From a bacterium (GTDB lineage Bacteria > Zhuqueibacterota > Zhuqueibacteria > Oleimicrobiales > Geothermoviventaceae), in the NCBI GenBank assembly GCA_028275345.1, contig JAPWUV010000008.1:62001-126000 (forward strand): a DNA stretch of 64,000 bases. The letters are read 5' to 3'. The notes under the pieces are model-generated. The model was given only the letters and a program-made list of their open reading frames with translations, did not search any database and was not told where the DNA came from. Shown here one piece after another: positions 54,411-63,087 of the stretch. Numbering within the stretch: position 1 is the first letter of the stretch; each line of letters begins with the position of its first letter. Both the position numbers and the translations under genes were made by a program.

Positions 54411-55829
54411 ATGGAAAGGGACTGGGAGAAGGAGGCCGAGCGCATCATTGACGAGGAACGCATCCACGCCATTCTTGCCTCGACCCGGGTCCCCGAGCTA
54501 AGCGAAGTGGAGGAGATCCTGGCGAAGGCCGGCGAACTGAAAGGGCTTTCGCTGGAAGACACCGCTCGCCTGCTGAATGTGACGGACGACGACGCCCTCG
54601 AGAGGATCTTCGCGAAGGCGAGGGAAATCAAGGAGGCGATCTACGGAAAGCGCCTCGTGTTGTTCGCGCCCCTCTACGTGTCGAACGAGTGCGTCAACAA
54701 TTGCCTCTACTGCGCCTTTCGCAGAGACAACCGCTCTCTTCCGCGGCGGACGTTGGACTTCGACGAGATCCGGGAAGAGGTGCTGACCCTCGAGGCTAAG
54801 GGGCACAAGCGTCTGCTCTTGGTTTCCTCGGAGAACCCGCGCAAGACGGGGATCGATTACCTCGTGCGCGCGATCGAGACGGTGTACAACACCCGAAACG
54901 GGAGGGGGGAGATCCGGCGCCTCAACGTCAATGCCGCCGCAATGACGACCGAGGAATTCCGCCGGCTCAAGGAAGCCCGGATCGGCACGTACCAGTTATT
55001 CCAGGAAACTTACCATCGGGAGACGTACAAGCGGGCTCATCCGCCGGGTCCGAAGGCCAATTACGCCTGGCACCTCACCGCGATGTGCCGCGCCCAGGAG
55101 GCCGGCATCGATGACGTGGGGATGGGGGTGCTGTACGGACTCTACGATTATCGCTTCGAGGTACTGGCCACGCTGATGCACGCCCAGTATCTCGAGCGCG
55201 AATACGGGGTGGGTCCGCACACGATTTCTGTGCCGCGCATCGAGCCCGCTGAGAACGCCCCGCTCGCGGAGAAGGTACCGTATCCGGTCTCAGACCGCGA
55301 CTTCAAGAAGCTGGTGGCGGTCCTCCGGCTTGCGGTGCCATACACGGGGATCATCCTCTCCACGAGGGAGCGCGCGGAATTGCGGAACGAGCTGTTCACC
55401 CTCGGTGTATCGCAAATCTCAGCGGGCTCTCGTACGGCGCCAGGTGCCTACCGGAAGGCGAGCGACGATTCGGCTCCCGAGGGTTCCCAATTCTCGCTGG
55501 GAGACCATCGGAGCTTGGACGAGGTCATCTACGAAATCTCCCAAATGGGATACATCCCGAGCTTCTGCACGGCATGCTACCGCCTCGGGCGGACGGGCCA
55601 GGACTTCATGGACCTTGCCAAGCCCGGGTTGATCCAGCAATTCTGCGCCCCCAACGCCATTCTGACGTTTGCCGAGTACTTGGAAGACTACGCCTCCCAT
55701 CGAACCCGCGAGGTTGGCTGGAAAGCGATCCAGCAACACTTGAATTCCCTGCCGAACCCGAAACTCCGGGCCCGCACCGAGGAGCTGCTCGGGAAGATCC
55801 GCAACGGCGAGCGCGACCTGTACCTGTAG
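54411..55829 (+). CDS. hydG: [FeFe]-hydrogenase H-cluster maturase HydG
   Basis: A 472-aa radical SAM tyrosine lyase that makes the CO and CN ligands of the H-cluster. The SAM cluster is in CVNNCLYC (C-x3-C-x2-C), and the C-terminal auxiliary cluster cysteines are in FCTACYR and FCAPNA. ATG 54411 with GAGGAGG upstream was chosen; the open frame extends 49 codons earlier with low-complexity sequence. HydE and HydF, the partner maturases, are not in the window and must lie elsewhere. Confidence 0.95.
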   Translation: MERDWEKEAERIIDEERIHAILASTRVPELSEVEEILAKAGELKGLSLEDTARLLNVTDDDALERIFAKAREIKEAIYGKRLVLFAPLYVSNECVNNCLYCAFRRDNRSLPRRTLDFDEIREEVLTLEAKGHKRLLLVSSENPRKTGIDYLVRAIETVYNTRNGRGEIRRLNVNAAAMTTEEFRRLKEARIGTYQLFQETYHRETYKRAHPPGPKANYAWHLTAMCRAQEAGIDDVGMGVLYGLYDYRFEVLATLMHAQYLEREYGVGPHTISVPRIEPAENAPLAEKVPYPVSDRDFKKLVAVLRLAVPYTGIILSTRERAELRNELFTLGVSQISAGSRTAPGAYRKASDDSAPEGSQFSLGDHRSLDEVIYEISQMGYIPSFCTACYRLGRTGQDFMDLAKPGLIQQFCAPNAILTFAEYLEDYASHRTREVGWKAIQQHLNSLPNPKLRARTEELLGKIRNGERDLYL

Positions 55830-55877
55830 TCTCGCCCGACAACAGTGTCCTGCAGCCCGAATCGGACGGGCTTGCAC

Positions 55878-56471
55878 CTACACCTCGCTCGAGGTAGACC
55901 TCCTCGACCGGTTCCTCCGGAAAGAGAAGGACGGCTTTTCCGAGGCAGCGTGGTACAGCCGCACAATGGCCCCGCCCACGAGCAACCCGAGGGTCCAACC
56001 GGCCAGCACGTCGAAAGGATAATGAACCCCCACGTACACCCTCGAGTATCCGATCAAGAAGGCGAGCACGGCCAGGACAGGTATCAAACGCGGAAAAATC
56101 CCAGCGAAGACGGTTGCAGCGCAGGCGATGTTCGCGGCGTGGGAAGACGGAAAGGAGAACGATCCGCTGCACCCGACCAGGAGTCGGACTGGATCCACCA
56201 CGTGGCAAGGGCGAGTGCGTGCGACGAGATTCTTGAGGAGGCTGCTGCTGAGCTGATCGGAAAGGGCAACGGCGAGGAGGGCAAGCCCCACGGCCCGGCG
56301 TCCCCGCGCACCCCCGAAGCAGATGGCTGCCAGCAACAGAAGCCCGAGGGGCAGGATCCAGTTGCTCAAGGTGGTGATCGCAGGCATGATGGCGTCCAGA
56401 AGGCCGCAATGCAGGCGCGAGTTCAGTAAAACAAATCCCCGCTCGTCCAATCGAAGAAGCCAGTCCAACAT
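55878..56471 (-). CDS. PAP2 family membrane phosphatase
   Basis: A 197-aa membrane protein with about five hydrophobic segments. The PAP2 signature is complete: KNLVARTRP (K-x6-RP), FPSSHAANIACA and SRVYVGVHYPFDVLAG, whose last His is the nucleophile-assisting residue. Such enzymes remove phosphate from lipids such as undecaprenyl or phosphatidylglycerol phosphate. ATG 56471 was selected over upstream ATGs because the protein sequence starts making sense there and AAAGGGA precedes it. Confidence 0.88.
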   Translation of the reverse strand: MLDWLLRLDERGFVLLNSRLHCGLLDAIMPAITTLSNWILPLGLLLLAAICFGGARGRRAVGLALLAVALSDQLSSSLLKNLVARTRPCHVVDPVRLLVGCSGSFSFPSSHAANIACAATVFAGIFPRLIPVLAVLAFLIGYSRVYVGVHYPFDVLAGWTLGLLVGGAIVRLYHAASEKPSFSFRRNRSRRSTSSEV

Positions 56472-56740
56472 CCGGCTCGTCCCTTTGCGGTTGAAGTCAG
56501 CGCGAATGTCGGCGACCACGCCGTGCCTTTCCACCCCCTTCCTGTAGCTCATCCCCTCGTGGACCTCCCGGGGGAGGATACCTACTTCCCCTCGCCCGAG
56601 CGGTTGGACATCCCCCGGCGATGGCTGCGGCTTGGCCCGCGCGCCGAACCTTCTCCCACGCGCGGGCACGCGGTGGGCTCAGCAATAGGCCTCCCCTCGG
56701 ATCGGAGTGCCGAGCCCGAGCGGAGATCCACGCAGCGCGA

Positions 56741-58348
56741 TCATTCCTTACGAGCCGGTTCCCACTCGGCGTAGGTTTCGATGACCGGGTACGTCTTGGG
56801 ATCCGTGACCAGCTGTTCGGCGACGTTGTAAGTCCAGCCGAGGAACTCCGAGCCACCTCCGCTTTGGGTAGTGATCAGGAAGCGGTTGGCTAAATGCCCG
56901 AAGAAGAGGGCCTGCATTCGTCGGCTGGGCTGGTCGCCGCCGCTCGGGTCCACGGGGATCCAGCCGTAGTTCGGCAAATAGACCTCGACCCAGCGGTGGA
57001 AAACGTCATCGAGGGAGGCATCGTCGCCTCGGACCACCACACTGCCCACGTAGCGGGCGGGGAGGCCCGCTGCCCGGGCCATCGCAATGTAGACGAAGCT
57101 GTATTCGGAGCACGACCCGTTGCCCCGCTCGAGCACCTTTGGAGCCACGTTCCAGCCACCTGCCAGCTCGTAGTACATCTTGTCCATGAGGTAACGGTAG
57201 ATCTTCCTGGCGATCCAGTAGGGATTCTTCTCGTCGCCCACCGCTTCCTTCACCGCGCGCTGGATTGTGGGGTGCTGAATCATGTACTTTTCCCCGTCCT
57301 GAAGGTAGCGCTGTTTGACGTCCGCGGGGATCGCGGTGAGCGGACCGACCTTGTCCGGTCGAACAAAAAAGGTGACCTCGTAGACCGTAGCTTGGACCTT
57401 CATGACACTCCGCACCGTCTGGCTCGGGGCAACGTTCTCGTAAACGAAATGGGCAAATCGCTGGCCCCATCGATCGGTCACGAATTCGCGCGGGGGAGGC
57501 TCGAATTCCGGTGGGTTGTGGATCACTTGGCTTTCCCGGTTCTCCGGCAGGGCGAAGTACACATCCAGCCGCTGCACTCTACCCGACCCGGGGTTGCGGA
57601 CCTCATGGGTGATCTGAATGATGGCCTCACGGGGGTTGGAGCGGGCGTAGGTCTCGCGGTCGTCCACGACGATTTGGTACAGGGAGTCGGTCTGATAGTC
57701 AGAGCACCAGAGGTGCCTGCCGTCGAAGGCGAGACCTGTAGCGTACGGTCCCGGGGTGCGCAGGACGAAGAGGACTTCGCCGTCCAGGGTGGTGAGGTAG
57801 ATCTCATCCGCCATGCGGTCGGAGATCCAAAGGTAGGTGCCATCGAAGGCCAACCCCTGCGGGTTTCCGGAGGGGGCAGGGAAATCGCGGATGGTGGTGC
57901 CATCGTCGGTGCTGATCTGGAGGATCTGATCCGCGCCCTCGTCGCCAAGCCACAGGTACTTTCCGTCCCACGTCAGCCCGTGCGGGGATCGGGCTGGAGA
58001 TTCAATGACCTTTAGCACCGTGCCTGTGGAGGGATCAATCCGGTAGATCCGGTTATCCTTCTGATCGACGCACCACAGGGCTTGGCCGTCCCATGCCAAG
58101 CCGGTGGGCCAGAAGCCGGGTGTCTGGAGCTCCTGCGTGACTTGCTGGTTCGCCGGGTCGTAGCGGTACAAGAGTCTTGTCTTGCGGTCGGCGACCCAGA
58201 GCTGCTTCCCGTCGAAAGCGAGCGCCGTGACGCACGGGCCCGGGGAAGCGTGCCGGGCAATGACGTCACCCGGCTTCCCGGCCGCGCGCTCTGCCACCGC
58301 CAAAAGCGTCGAAACAAGAAGCGCACACACTACGGTTCCTCTGGACAT
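56741..58348 (-). CDS. Secreted transglutaminase-like protein with N-terminal beta-propeller-like repeats
   Basis: A 535-aa protein. After a signal peptide (GTVVCALLVSTLLAVAERAAG) come about six short repeats of the ALAFDGKQLWVADRKT and GLAWDGQALWCVDQKD kind, forming an SMP-30/NHL-like propeller (about 25-235). The C-terminal half is a transglutaminase-like cysteine-protease fold with GNGSCSEYSFVYIAMARAAGLPARYV (Cys), HRWVEVYLPNYGWIPVDPS (His and Asp). The active triad looks intact. Its role, cell-surface proteolysis or peptide crosslinking, is not known. The start at 58348 has GGGAGGG upstream. Confidence 0.88.
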   Translation of the reverse strand: MSRGTVVCALLVSTLLAVAERAAGKPGDVIARHASPGPCVTALAFDGKQLWVADRKTRLLYRYDPANQQVTQELQTPGFWPTGLAWDGQALWCVDQKDNRIYRIDPSTGTVLKVIESPARSPHGLTWDGKYLWLGDEGADQILQISTDDGTTIRDFPAPSGNPQGLAFDGTYLWISDRMADEIYLTTLDGEVLFVLRTPGPYATGLAFDGRHLWCSDYQTDSLYQIVVDDRETYARSNPREAIIQITHEVRNPGSGRVQRLDVYFALPENRESQVIHNPPEFEPPPREFVTDRWGQRFAHFVYENVAPSQTVRSVMKVQATVYEVTFFVRPDKVGPLTAIPADVKQRYLQDGEKYMIQHPTIQRAVKEAVGDEKNPYWIARKIYRYLMDKMYYELAGGWNVAPKVLERGNGSCSEYSFVYIAMARAAGLPARYVGSVVVRGDDASLDDVFHRWVEVYLPNYGWIPVDPSGGDQPSRRMQALFFGHLANRFLITTQSGGGSEFLGWTYNVAEQLVTDPKTYPVIETYAEWEPARKE

Positions 58349-58405
58349 CGTGCCCTCCCGCTGGCTTTCCTGTTTCGGCGTCATGTGTCTGTTGGACATC
58401 GAACT

Positions 58406-58433
58406 AATTTAGTCCATTCCAGTCGAAAACAAA
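58406..58433 (-). promoter_or_regulatory. Promoter of the transglutaminase-like gene
   Basis: On the minus strand, TTTGTT (58428-58433), a 16-nt spacer and TAAATT (58406-58411), about 60 nt before the ATG. The -35 is weak, but the -10 is identical to those of yebC and tetR. Confidence 0.45.
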
Positions 58434-58595
58434 GGGAATCGAAGCTGGCCTGACAAACGGCGGGAGCAGTTCGAAACTCTCTTGAGGAGGAGGTTCGAAG
58501 GCGATCGTTCGCCGGGGAAACGGAGGCGTGACACTGCGCCGGACGGGACCCCGGCGTCGAGCTGGGACTCAGACGCCGGGGGAAGTTGTCATGGT

Positions 58596-59261
58596 TCAGA
58601 GAGTTGCTGGCGTCGTGGAACGTGCAGCTTCGAGCACTTTCTGGAGGAATGTACGTTCCGGGACGGCGCCTTCGAGGATTACCTTCTCGTTCATCACCGA
58701 GCGCGGCACCCCCATCACGCGATACTTGTGGCCAAGATGGGGGAATTCCGTGACCTCCACCATGTCGCCCGTGATCAGGTCGGACTCAAAGGCCATCTGA
58801 TGCGCCAGTCGCACGGCCATCGGGCAGTACGGACACGTGGGGGTCACGAAGACCTGAATGTGAACGGGCTGGGTGATGGTTGCCAGCGCCTTCTTCGTGT
58901 CAGGCTGGAGACCCGACTCGCCGTTCGATACCATCAGAATGTCTTCCAGCAGCGAGGCGAATTCGTAGCCCGACGGGATCCCGTAGAAGCGGATTCCGTA
59001 GTCCTTCTGCTCCGACATGACGACCGTTGCCGGGATCTTGTCAATGCGATACTGCTCGGCGATCTCCTTGTCGGTCACGAAGTTGTACTTCTCGAGTTTG
59101 ATGAGGTCCGAAAGCTCGGCGAGTTCCTCGAGAAGCATGCGCGTCTCGCGGCAAAACTGGCACTCGAGCTCTTGGGTGAAATGAACGAGCTTTACAGGGT
59201 TGGTCATCCCGGCGAGCCGGTCGCGAATGGCCTTTCGGTCGCGTTCGCTCAACAACGCCAT
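58596..59261 (-). CDS. Protein disulfide oxidoreductase with two CxxC sites (PDO-like)
   Basis: A 221-aa protein made of two thioredoxin folds in tandem, each with a CxxC site: ECQFCRET near residue 33 and TPTCPYCPMA near residue 141. Length and layout match the PDO/glutaredoxin-like family, common in thermophiles, which makes or shuffles cytosolic disulfides. ATG 59261 is 8 nt from GGAGG and is preferred to ATG 59267. It lies 67 bp after the zinc-ribbon gene on the same strand. Confidence 0.9.
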   Translation of the reverse strand: MALLSERDRKAIRDRLAGMTNPVKLVHFTQELECQFCRETRMLLEELAELSDLIKLEKYNFVTDKEIAEQYRIDKIPATVVMSEQKDYGIRFYGIPSGYEFASLLEDILMVSNGESGLQPDTKKALATITQPVHIQVFVTPTCPYCPMAVRLAHQMAFESDLITGDMVEVTEFPHLGHKYRVMGVPRSVMNEKVILEGAVPERTFLQKVLEAARSTTPATL

Positions 59262-59328
59262 TGGCATCACCTCCCGTTTCCTCTGCAGATTCAGTTCGTG
59301 CTGGCCGACCACGTCGGCCTCAGATGCC

Positions 59329-59532
59329 TCAGGAAAACCCAGTGGAAGCACAGCCCCCGGAGCCCGTGGCGGCAGAAGCGGATCCTGCAGCCGCGGAGAA
59401 GCGACTCAAGATCCGCTCCGGAGCTGTGCTCCCGCATCTCGGACACCGAATCGGCTCCGTCGAGCTGTGAGAGCGCAGAAATAGCTCGAAGACCTCGCCG
59501 CAATCAGGACAACGGTACTCGTAGATGGGCAT
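59329..59532 (-). CDS. FmdB family zinc ribbon protein
   Basis: A 67-aa protein opening with MPIYEYRCPDCGEVFELF, the FmdB/CxxC_CxxC_SSSS signature, with a second pair in IRCPRCGS. The C-terminal part is Ser/Ala/Gly-rich as usual. The family binds zinc; its role is unknown. Upstream of the PDO gene, probably in the same transcript. Confidence 0.88.
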   Translation of the reverse strand: MPIYEYRCPDCGEVFELFLRSHSSTEPIRCPRCGSTAPERILSRFSAAAGSASAATGSGGCASTGFS

Positions 59533-59694
59533 TCAACCTCCTCCGTCCCGCACAGCTTGGTTTCCGCGGAGTCAATGGCCATGTTGCCGGGCGCTGTGTC
59601 TGCTTTGCGCCTCGGACTTGTCCTCAGCAGGGCGCTCTTCCAGCGCCGAATCCTCCTTCGCGTCTCCCTCCGGGAGACGGCATGCCGAAGCCAT

Positions 59695-59784
59695 TCAGGT
59701 GCTGACCCCCAACTTGGGGAGCACCACCGCCATGAGGAGCACGTATAGGAGCAAGAACAGAAGGATCTTAAGCCACTCGGACAC
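59695..59784 (-). CDS. Possible 29-aa membrane peptide
   Basis: Starting at GTG 59784 (AGGTGA five bases upstream) this reads a 29-residue peptide: a short polar start (SEWLK), one hydrophobic helix of about 18 residues (ILLFLLLYVLLMAVVLP) and a KLGVST end. It begins 6 nt after the methyltransferase stop on the same strand. Its ribosome-binding site and clean transmembrane profile support it; its short length argues for caution. Confidence 0.45.
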   Translation of the reverse strand: MSEWLKILLFLLLYVLLMAVVLPKLGVST

Positions 59785-59789
59785 GACCG

Positions 59790-60407
59790 TCACCTTTGCA
59801 TTCTCGGAGCCGGAGAGACGAAACCGCAGCAGCGGATCGCGATTTTCTCCGCGATCGCCGCATAGTAGGATTGACCAACTGCGCGTACCGATCCCGTCGC
59901 AAAGCCCTGCTCTGCCAGCAGACGTCGGAGCTCTTTCTCGGAAATGCGTTCCTGGACCGCCGGCCCACGGTCTTCCTCGCGCTTGGCCCACTCCACGACG
60001 AGAAGCTTCCCGCCATCCCTCAGCACTCTCCGCACTTCCGACAGGAAGGGCCGGGGTTCCTGGACCTCATGAAGCACGAAGCCCAGGACCACAGCATCCA
60101 CCGAATTGGTAGCGAGCGGGAAGCTGTGGTCCTCGCTTTGCACCCAAAGAACTTGCCGCTCCCGTGTGAGCCGGGCGGCCTGCCGCAGCATTTCCCAGTT
60201 CACGTCGAGGCCGATCACTCTCCCCGTTTCCCCGGCGATCACCGCAGCGGCCCGAGTGAAGAAGCCGCTCCCGCAGCCCACATCGAGAACCACCGCCCCT
60301 TTCGGTACAGTCGCCCAGCGGATCAGCTGTTCCGGCTGGATTTCCTGATATCGACTGCTTCGCTCCAACCGCGCGCTTCCTTCCGCGGGAAACCTTGTGC
60401 GCTGCAT
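59790..60407 (-). CDS. Class I SAM-dependent methyltransferase
   Basis: A 205-aa methyltransferase. Motif I is VLDVGCGSGFFTRAAA, the acidic motif II is VIGLDVNWEML, and later motifs are AVVLGFVLHEV and LRDGGKLLVVEW. It belongs to the UbiE/ArsM-like Methyltransf_11 group. The substrate cannot be told. It has ATG 60407. Confidence 0.88.
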   Translation of the reverse strand: MQRTRFPAEGSARLERSSRYQEIQPEQLIRWATVPKGAVVLDVGCGSGFFTRAAAVIAGETGRVIGLDVNWEMLRQAARLTRERQVLWVQSEDHSFPLATNSVDAVVLGFVLHEVQEPRPFLSEVRRVLRDGGKLLVVEWAKREEDRGPAVQERISEKELRRLLAEQGFATGSVRAVGQSYYAAIAEKIAIRCCGFVSPAPRMQR

Positions 60408-60530
60408 TCGTTTCTCCCGGATTTCGACCAGTTGGATGCGCCACCCAGGTTAGAAGTGACAGCGGAAACCCCATGCCCACTGTGCGAGGACTCACAAGAC
60501 GGGGGTCCGCGGCAGGTTGGGGGATCCGTG

Positions 60531-60989
60531 TCAGTTCAGGCCGGTAGAGCCGAAGCCGCCGGCATCCCGTGCGCTCTGCGGGAGAACATCAGCGCGTTGC
60601 CACCGCGCGCGGATTACCCGGCTTATCACCAGCTGAGCGATGCGATCCCCGCGACGGACGACGAACGGTTCCCGCCCCAGGTTCATGAGGATCACTTTCA
60701 CCATCCCCCGGTAATCGGGGTCGACCGTCCCTGGACTATTGGGGATGATGATCCCGTGCTGAAGTGCCAGACCGCTCCGCGGGCGGACCTGAGCCTCGAA
60801 CCCTGGGGGCAGCGCGATGTAGATGCCCGTCGGAATCAGGGCTCTCTCCCCGGGAGGGATCACCATCGGCTCCGCCACCGCTGCGCAGAGATCCATGCCG
60901 GCAGCCAGTTCGCTCTGGTATTGGGGGAGCGGCAAATCTTCGCATCCGGGCTCCACGCGCACAAGGATGTCGACGGAGTCTTGCTCCAT
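60531..60989 (-). CDS. dut: Deoxyuridine 5'-triphosphate nucleotidohydrolase
   Basis: A 152-aa trimeric dUTPase that keeps uracil out of DNA and supplies dUMP. All five motifs are visible: [30 protein letters not shown] and the C-terminal GGFGSTG. ATG 60989 has GAGGAGG eight bases upstream and is preferred to TTG 61022. Confidence 0.96.
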   Translation of the reverse strand: MEQDSVDILVRVEPGCEDLPLPQYQSELAAGMDLCAAVAEPMVIPPGERALIPTGIYIALPPGFEAQVRPRSGLALQHGIIIPNSPGTVDPDYRGMVKVILMNLGREPFVVRRGDRIAQLVISRVIRARWQRADVLPQSARDAGGFGSTGLN

Positions 60990-61055
60990 GTCCGTATCCT
61001 CCTCGATGCATCCGTCGGACAAAGGGACTCCGGGCGCTTTGGAGGTGCTTCCGGT

Positions 61056-62936
61056 TCACCCGCGCAGTTCCTTGACCGTCCGTCCCTCCGGCAAGGGGCA
61101 TTTGGGCAGGAAAACTCGAAACGTGGCACCTTTCCCGGGCTCGCTTTCCACTTCGATCCGGCCGTTCAGGTTGCGGATGACATTGAGGCAGACCCACAGC
61201 CCGAGGCCTGTCCCTTTGCCGGGCTTCTTCGTTGTGAAGAACGGGTCGAAAATGTGGGGGAGGTTCTCCGGCGGGATCCCGACCCCGTTGTCCCGAACGC
61301 TGATCAGGACTTCGTCGCCGCGGTTTTCGGTACGCACCCAGACCTGTCCATTTGGGACCGACTCGATGGCATCGGCCGCGTTCAGAAGCAGGTTCACCAG
61401 CACCTGAAGCAGCTGATCGTATCCTCCCTCGACGGGGTGCACGTCGGGTTGAAGCTCAAGATGGATTTGCTTGTGCTTGAGACGGCGGTCGTAGCCGACG
61501 ATACGAACGGCCTCCTCGACCAGGCTATTGGGATTCAGCCTCTCGACGGTCTGAGCGACGGGGCGGGAGAAGTCCACCAGCTCGCGCACGATCCGAGCGA
61601 TCCGGTCCACCTCTTTCCGGATCAGGCTCAATCGTTCCCGGAAAAACTCGTCGTCGGAGCGCTCGATGAGCACCTGGGCAAGTGACGAAATCGCGGTGAG
61701 CGGAGATCCAATTTCGTGTGCGATCCCAGCTGCAAGCTGACCCACGGCGGAAAGCTTTTCGGACTGAATCAGCTGCTGTTCGATCCGCCGCTGCTCGGAG
61801 ACGTCGCGGGCGATGATCGAGCTACCGACGAACCGTCCGTCGGAATCATAGATGGCTGTCCGCGTCAGGTTGATGAGCACCTTCCTTCCGTCGCGGGTGA
61901 TCCGTTCCGCCTCCCAGTTCCGGACGTACCCCTTCTTCTGGACCTCCTTGCTGATCCACTCAATCTCTCGTTGGGAGCGGGGATCGTTCGGGACGATGAT
62001 GGTGATGGGCTTCCCCAATACTTCCTCGGCCTTCCAGCCGTACAGCGCCTCGGCCCCGCGGTTCCACATCACGATGCGGTCATTCTCATCCAGTACGATG
62101 ATGGCATCTGCCGCATCCTGCAGAATGGTTTGAACGTACTTGCGGTAGCGATCCAGTGTCTCTTCGCTTTGCTGCCTCTCCGTCACGTCGTGGACCAAGA
62201 CCCGGAAGCCCGAGATCTTTCCCCCGCCGTCGCCGATCGGTGCCACCCGGACGTTCAGATACCGGAGGCCCTTCTTCTGACTCCGATGACGGAGGCGTTG
62301 AGCCTGCTGGGGTGCGCGCTGCTCGGCGGCCTTCTCCAGAAGCTCGCGGAATTCCGGCTCTTGGTGGAATGCAGGAAAAGCGTCGAACAACTTCCTGCCC
62401 AGGATCTCCGAGGCGGGGATGCTGTAGAGCCGTTCCATCGAGCGGCCCCAGAACACGACTCGACCTTCCGTGTCCAAGCAAAAATGGCCGACGTCCGCGA
62501 AGTCCAGCCACTCGTCCAGGAATTCGTCCACGTTCGCGTCCGCGCGGCCGCAGACGGGCTGAACCCATGCGCAATAGAGCGCATCGACCGACCGGAGGAG
62601 CTCGTCTCGTCGGCTTTCCTCGGTATCCTTCAGGGTCTCTTCGAGGACTTTGCGGAACGCGAGAACAGCGGAGAGCGCTTCGTGGAGCGGGATCTGTTCC
62701 GGGAGCGTGCCCGGCTTGCCAGAACGCAGCCACTCAGAAAGGCTCCGCCAGACCGATTGGCGGTGCTCCGCATGGGTGGTCAGCAGTCCTTGGCGATCCA
62801 AAAGTTCCTCCCAGGCGCTGCGCAAGAGCTCCTCGCGCCGCAGCCCGGACGGATCCTCGGGGCTTTCGCCAGCCGAGCTAGGGACTGAAAGACGGGGCGC
62901 TACGGATTGCACTGTTCCCATTCCTTCCTTCGCCAT
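61056..62936 (-). CDS. Cytosolic PAS-domain sensor histidine kinase
   Basis: A 626-aa kinase with no transmembrane segment. A helical N-terminal region (about 1-130) is followed by two PAS domains (about 140-255 and 262-385). HisKA carries His407 in AAGIAHEIGSPLTAI, and the HATPase has N-box Asn519, DNGVGIPP and GTGLGLW. The architecture is that of NtrB/AtoS-like kinases, but no sigma54 regulator gene lies beside it. The signal is unknown. It is 67 bp upstream of dut on the same strand. Confidence 0.93.
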   Translation of the reverse strand: MAKEGMGTVQSVAPRLSVPSSAGESPEDPSGLRREELLRSAWEELLDRQGLLTTHAEHRQSVWRSLSEWLRSGKPGTLPEQIPLHEALSAVLAFRKVLEETLKDTEESRRDELLRSVDALYCAWVQPVCGRADANVDEFLDEWLDFADVGHFCLDTEGRVVFWGRSMERLYSIPASEILGRKLFDAFPAFHQEPEFRELLEKAAEQRAPQQAQRLRHRSQKKGLRYLNVRVAPIGDGGGKISGFRVLVHDVTERQQSEETLDRYRKYVQTILQDAADAIIVLDENDRIVMWNRGAEALYGWKAEEVLGKPITIIVPNDPRSQREIEWISKEVQKKGYVRNWEAERITRDGRKVLINLTRTAIYDSDGRFVGSSIIARDVSEQRRIEQQLIQSEKLSAVGQLAAGIAHEIGSPLTAISSLAQVLIERSDDEFFRERLSLIRKEVDRIARIVRELVDFSRPVAQTVERLNPNSLVEEAVRIVGYDRRLKHKQIHLELQPDVHPVEGGYDQLLQVLVNLLLNAADAIESVPNGQVWVRTENRGDEVLISVRDNGVGIPPENLPHIFDPFFTTKKPGKGTGLGLWVCLNVIRNLNGRIEVESEPGKGATFRVFLPKCPLPEGRTVKELRG

Positions 62937-63087
62937 CGAAAATGGAAGAGATGGTTCCGCTGCCTTGGGAAACTACAACATCTCGCCCTGAATCGCAATA
63001 TCGGAACCGCCCCCTCACGCACCAGCCTGTCCCCGAGAACAGTTGCCTGTTGTCGAGCATCGTTGTATGTTTGCGGAGTGGTGCGCG

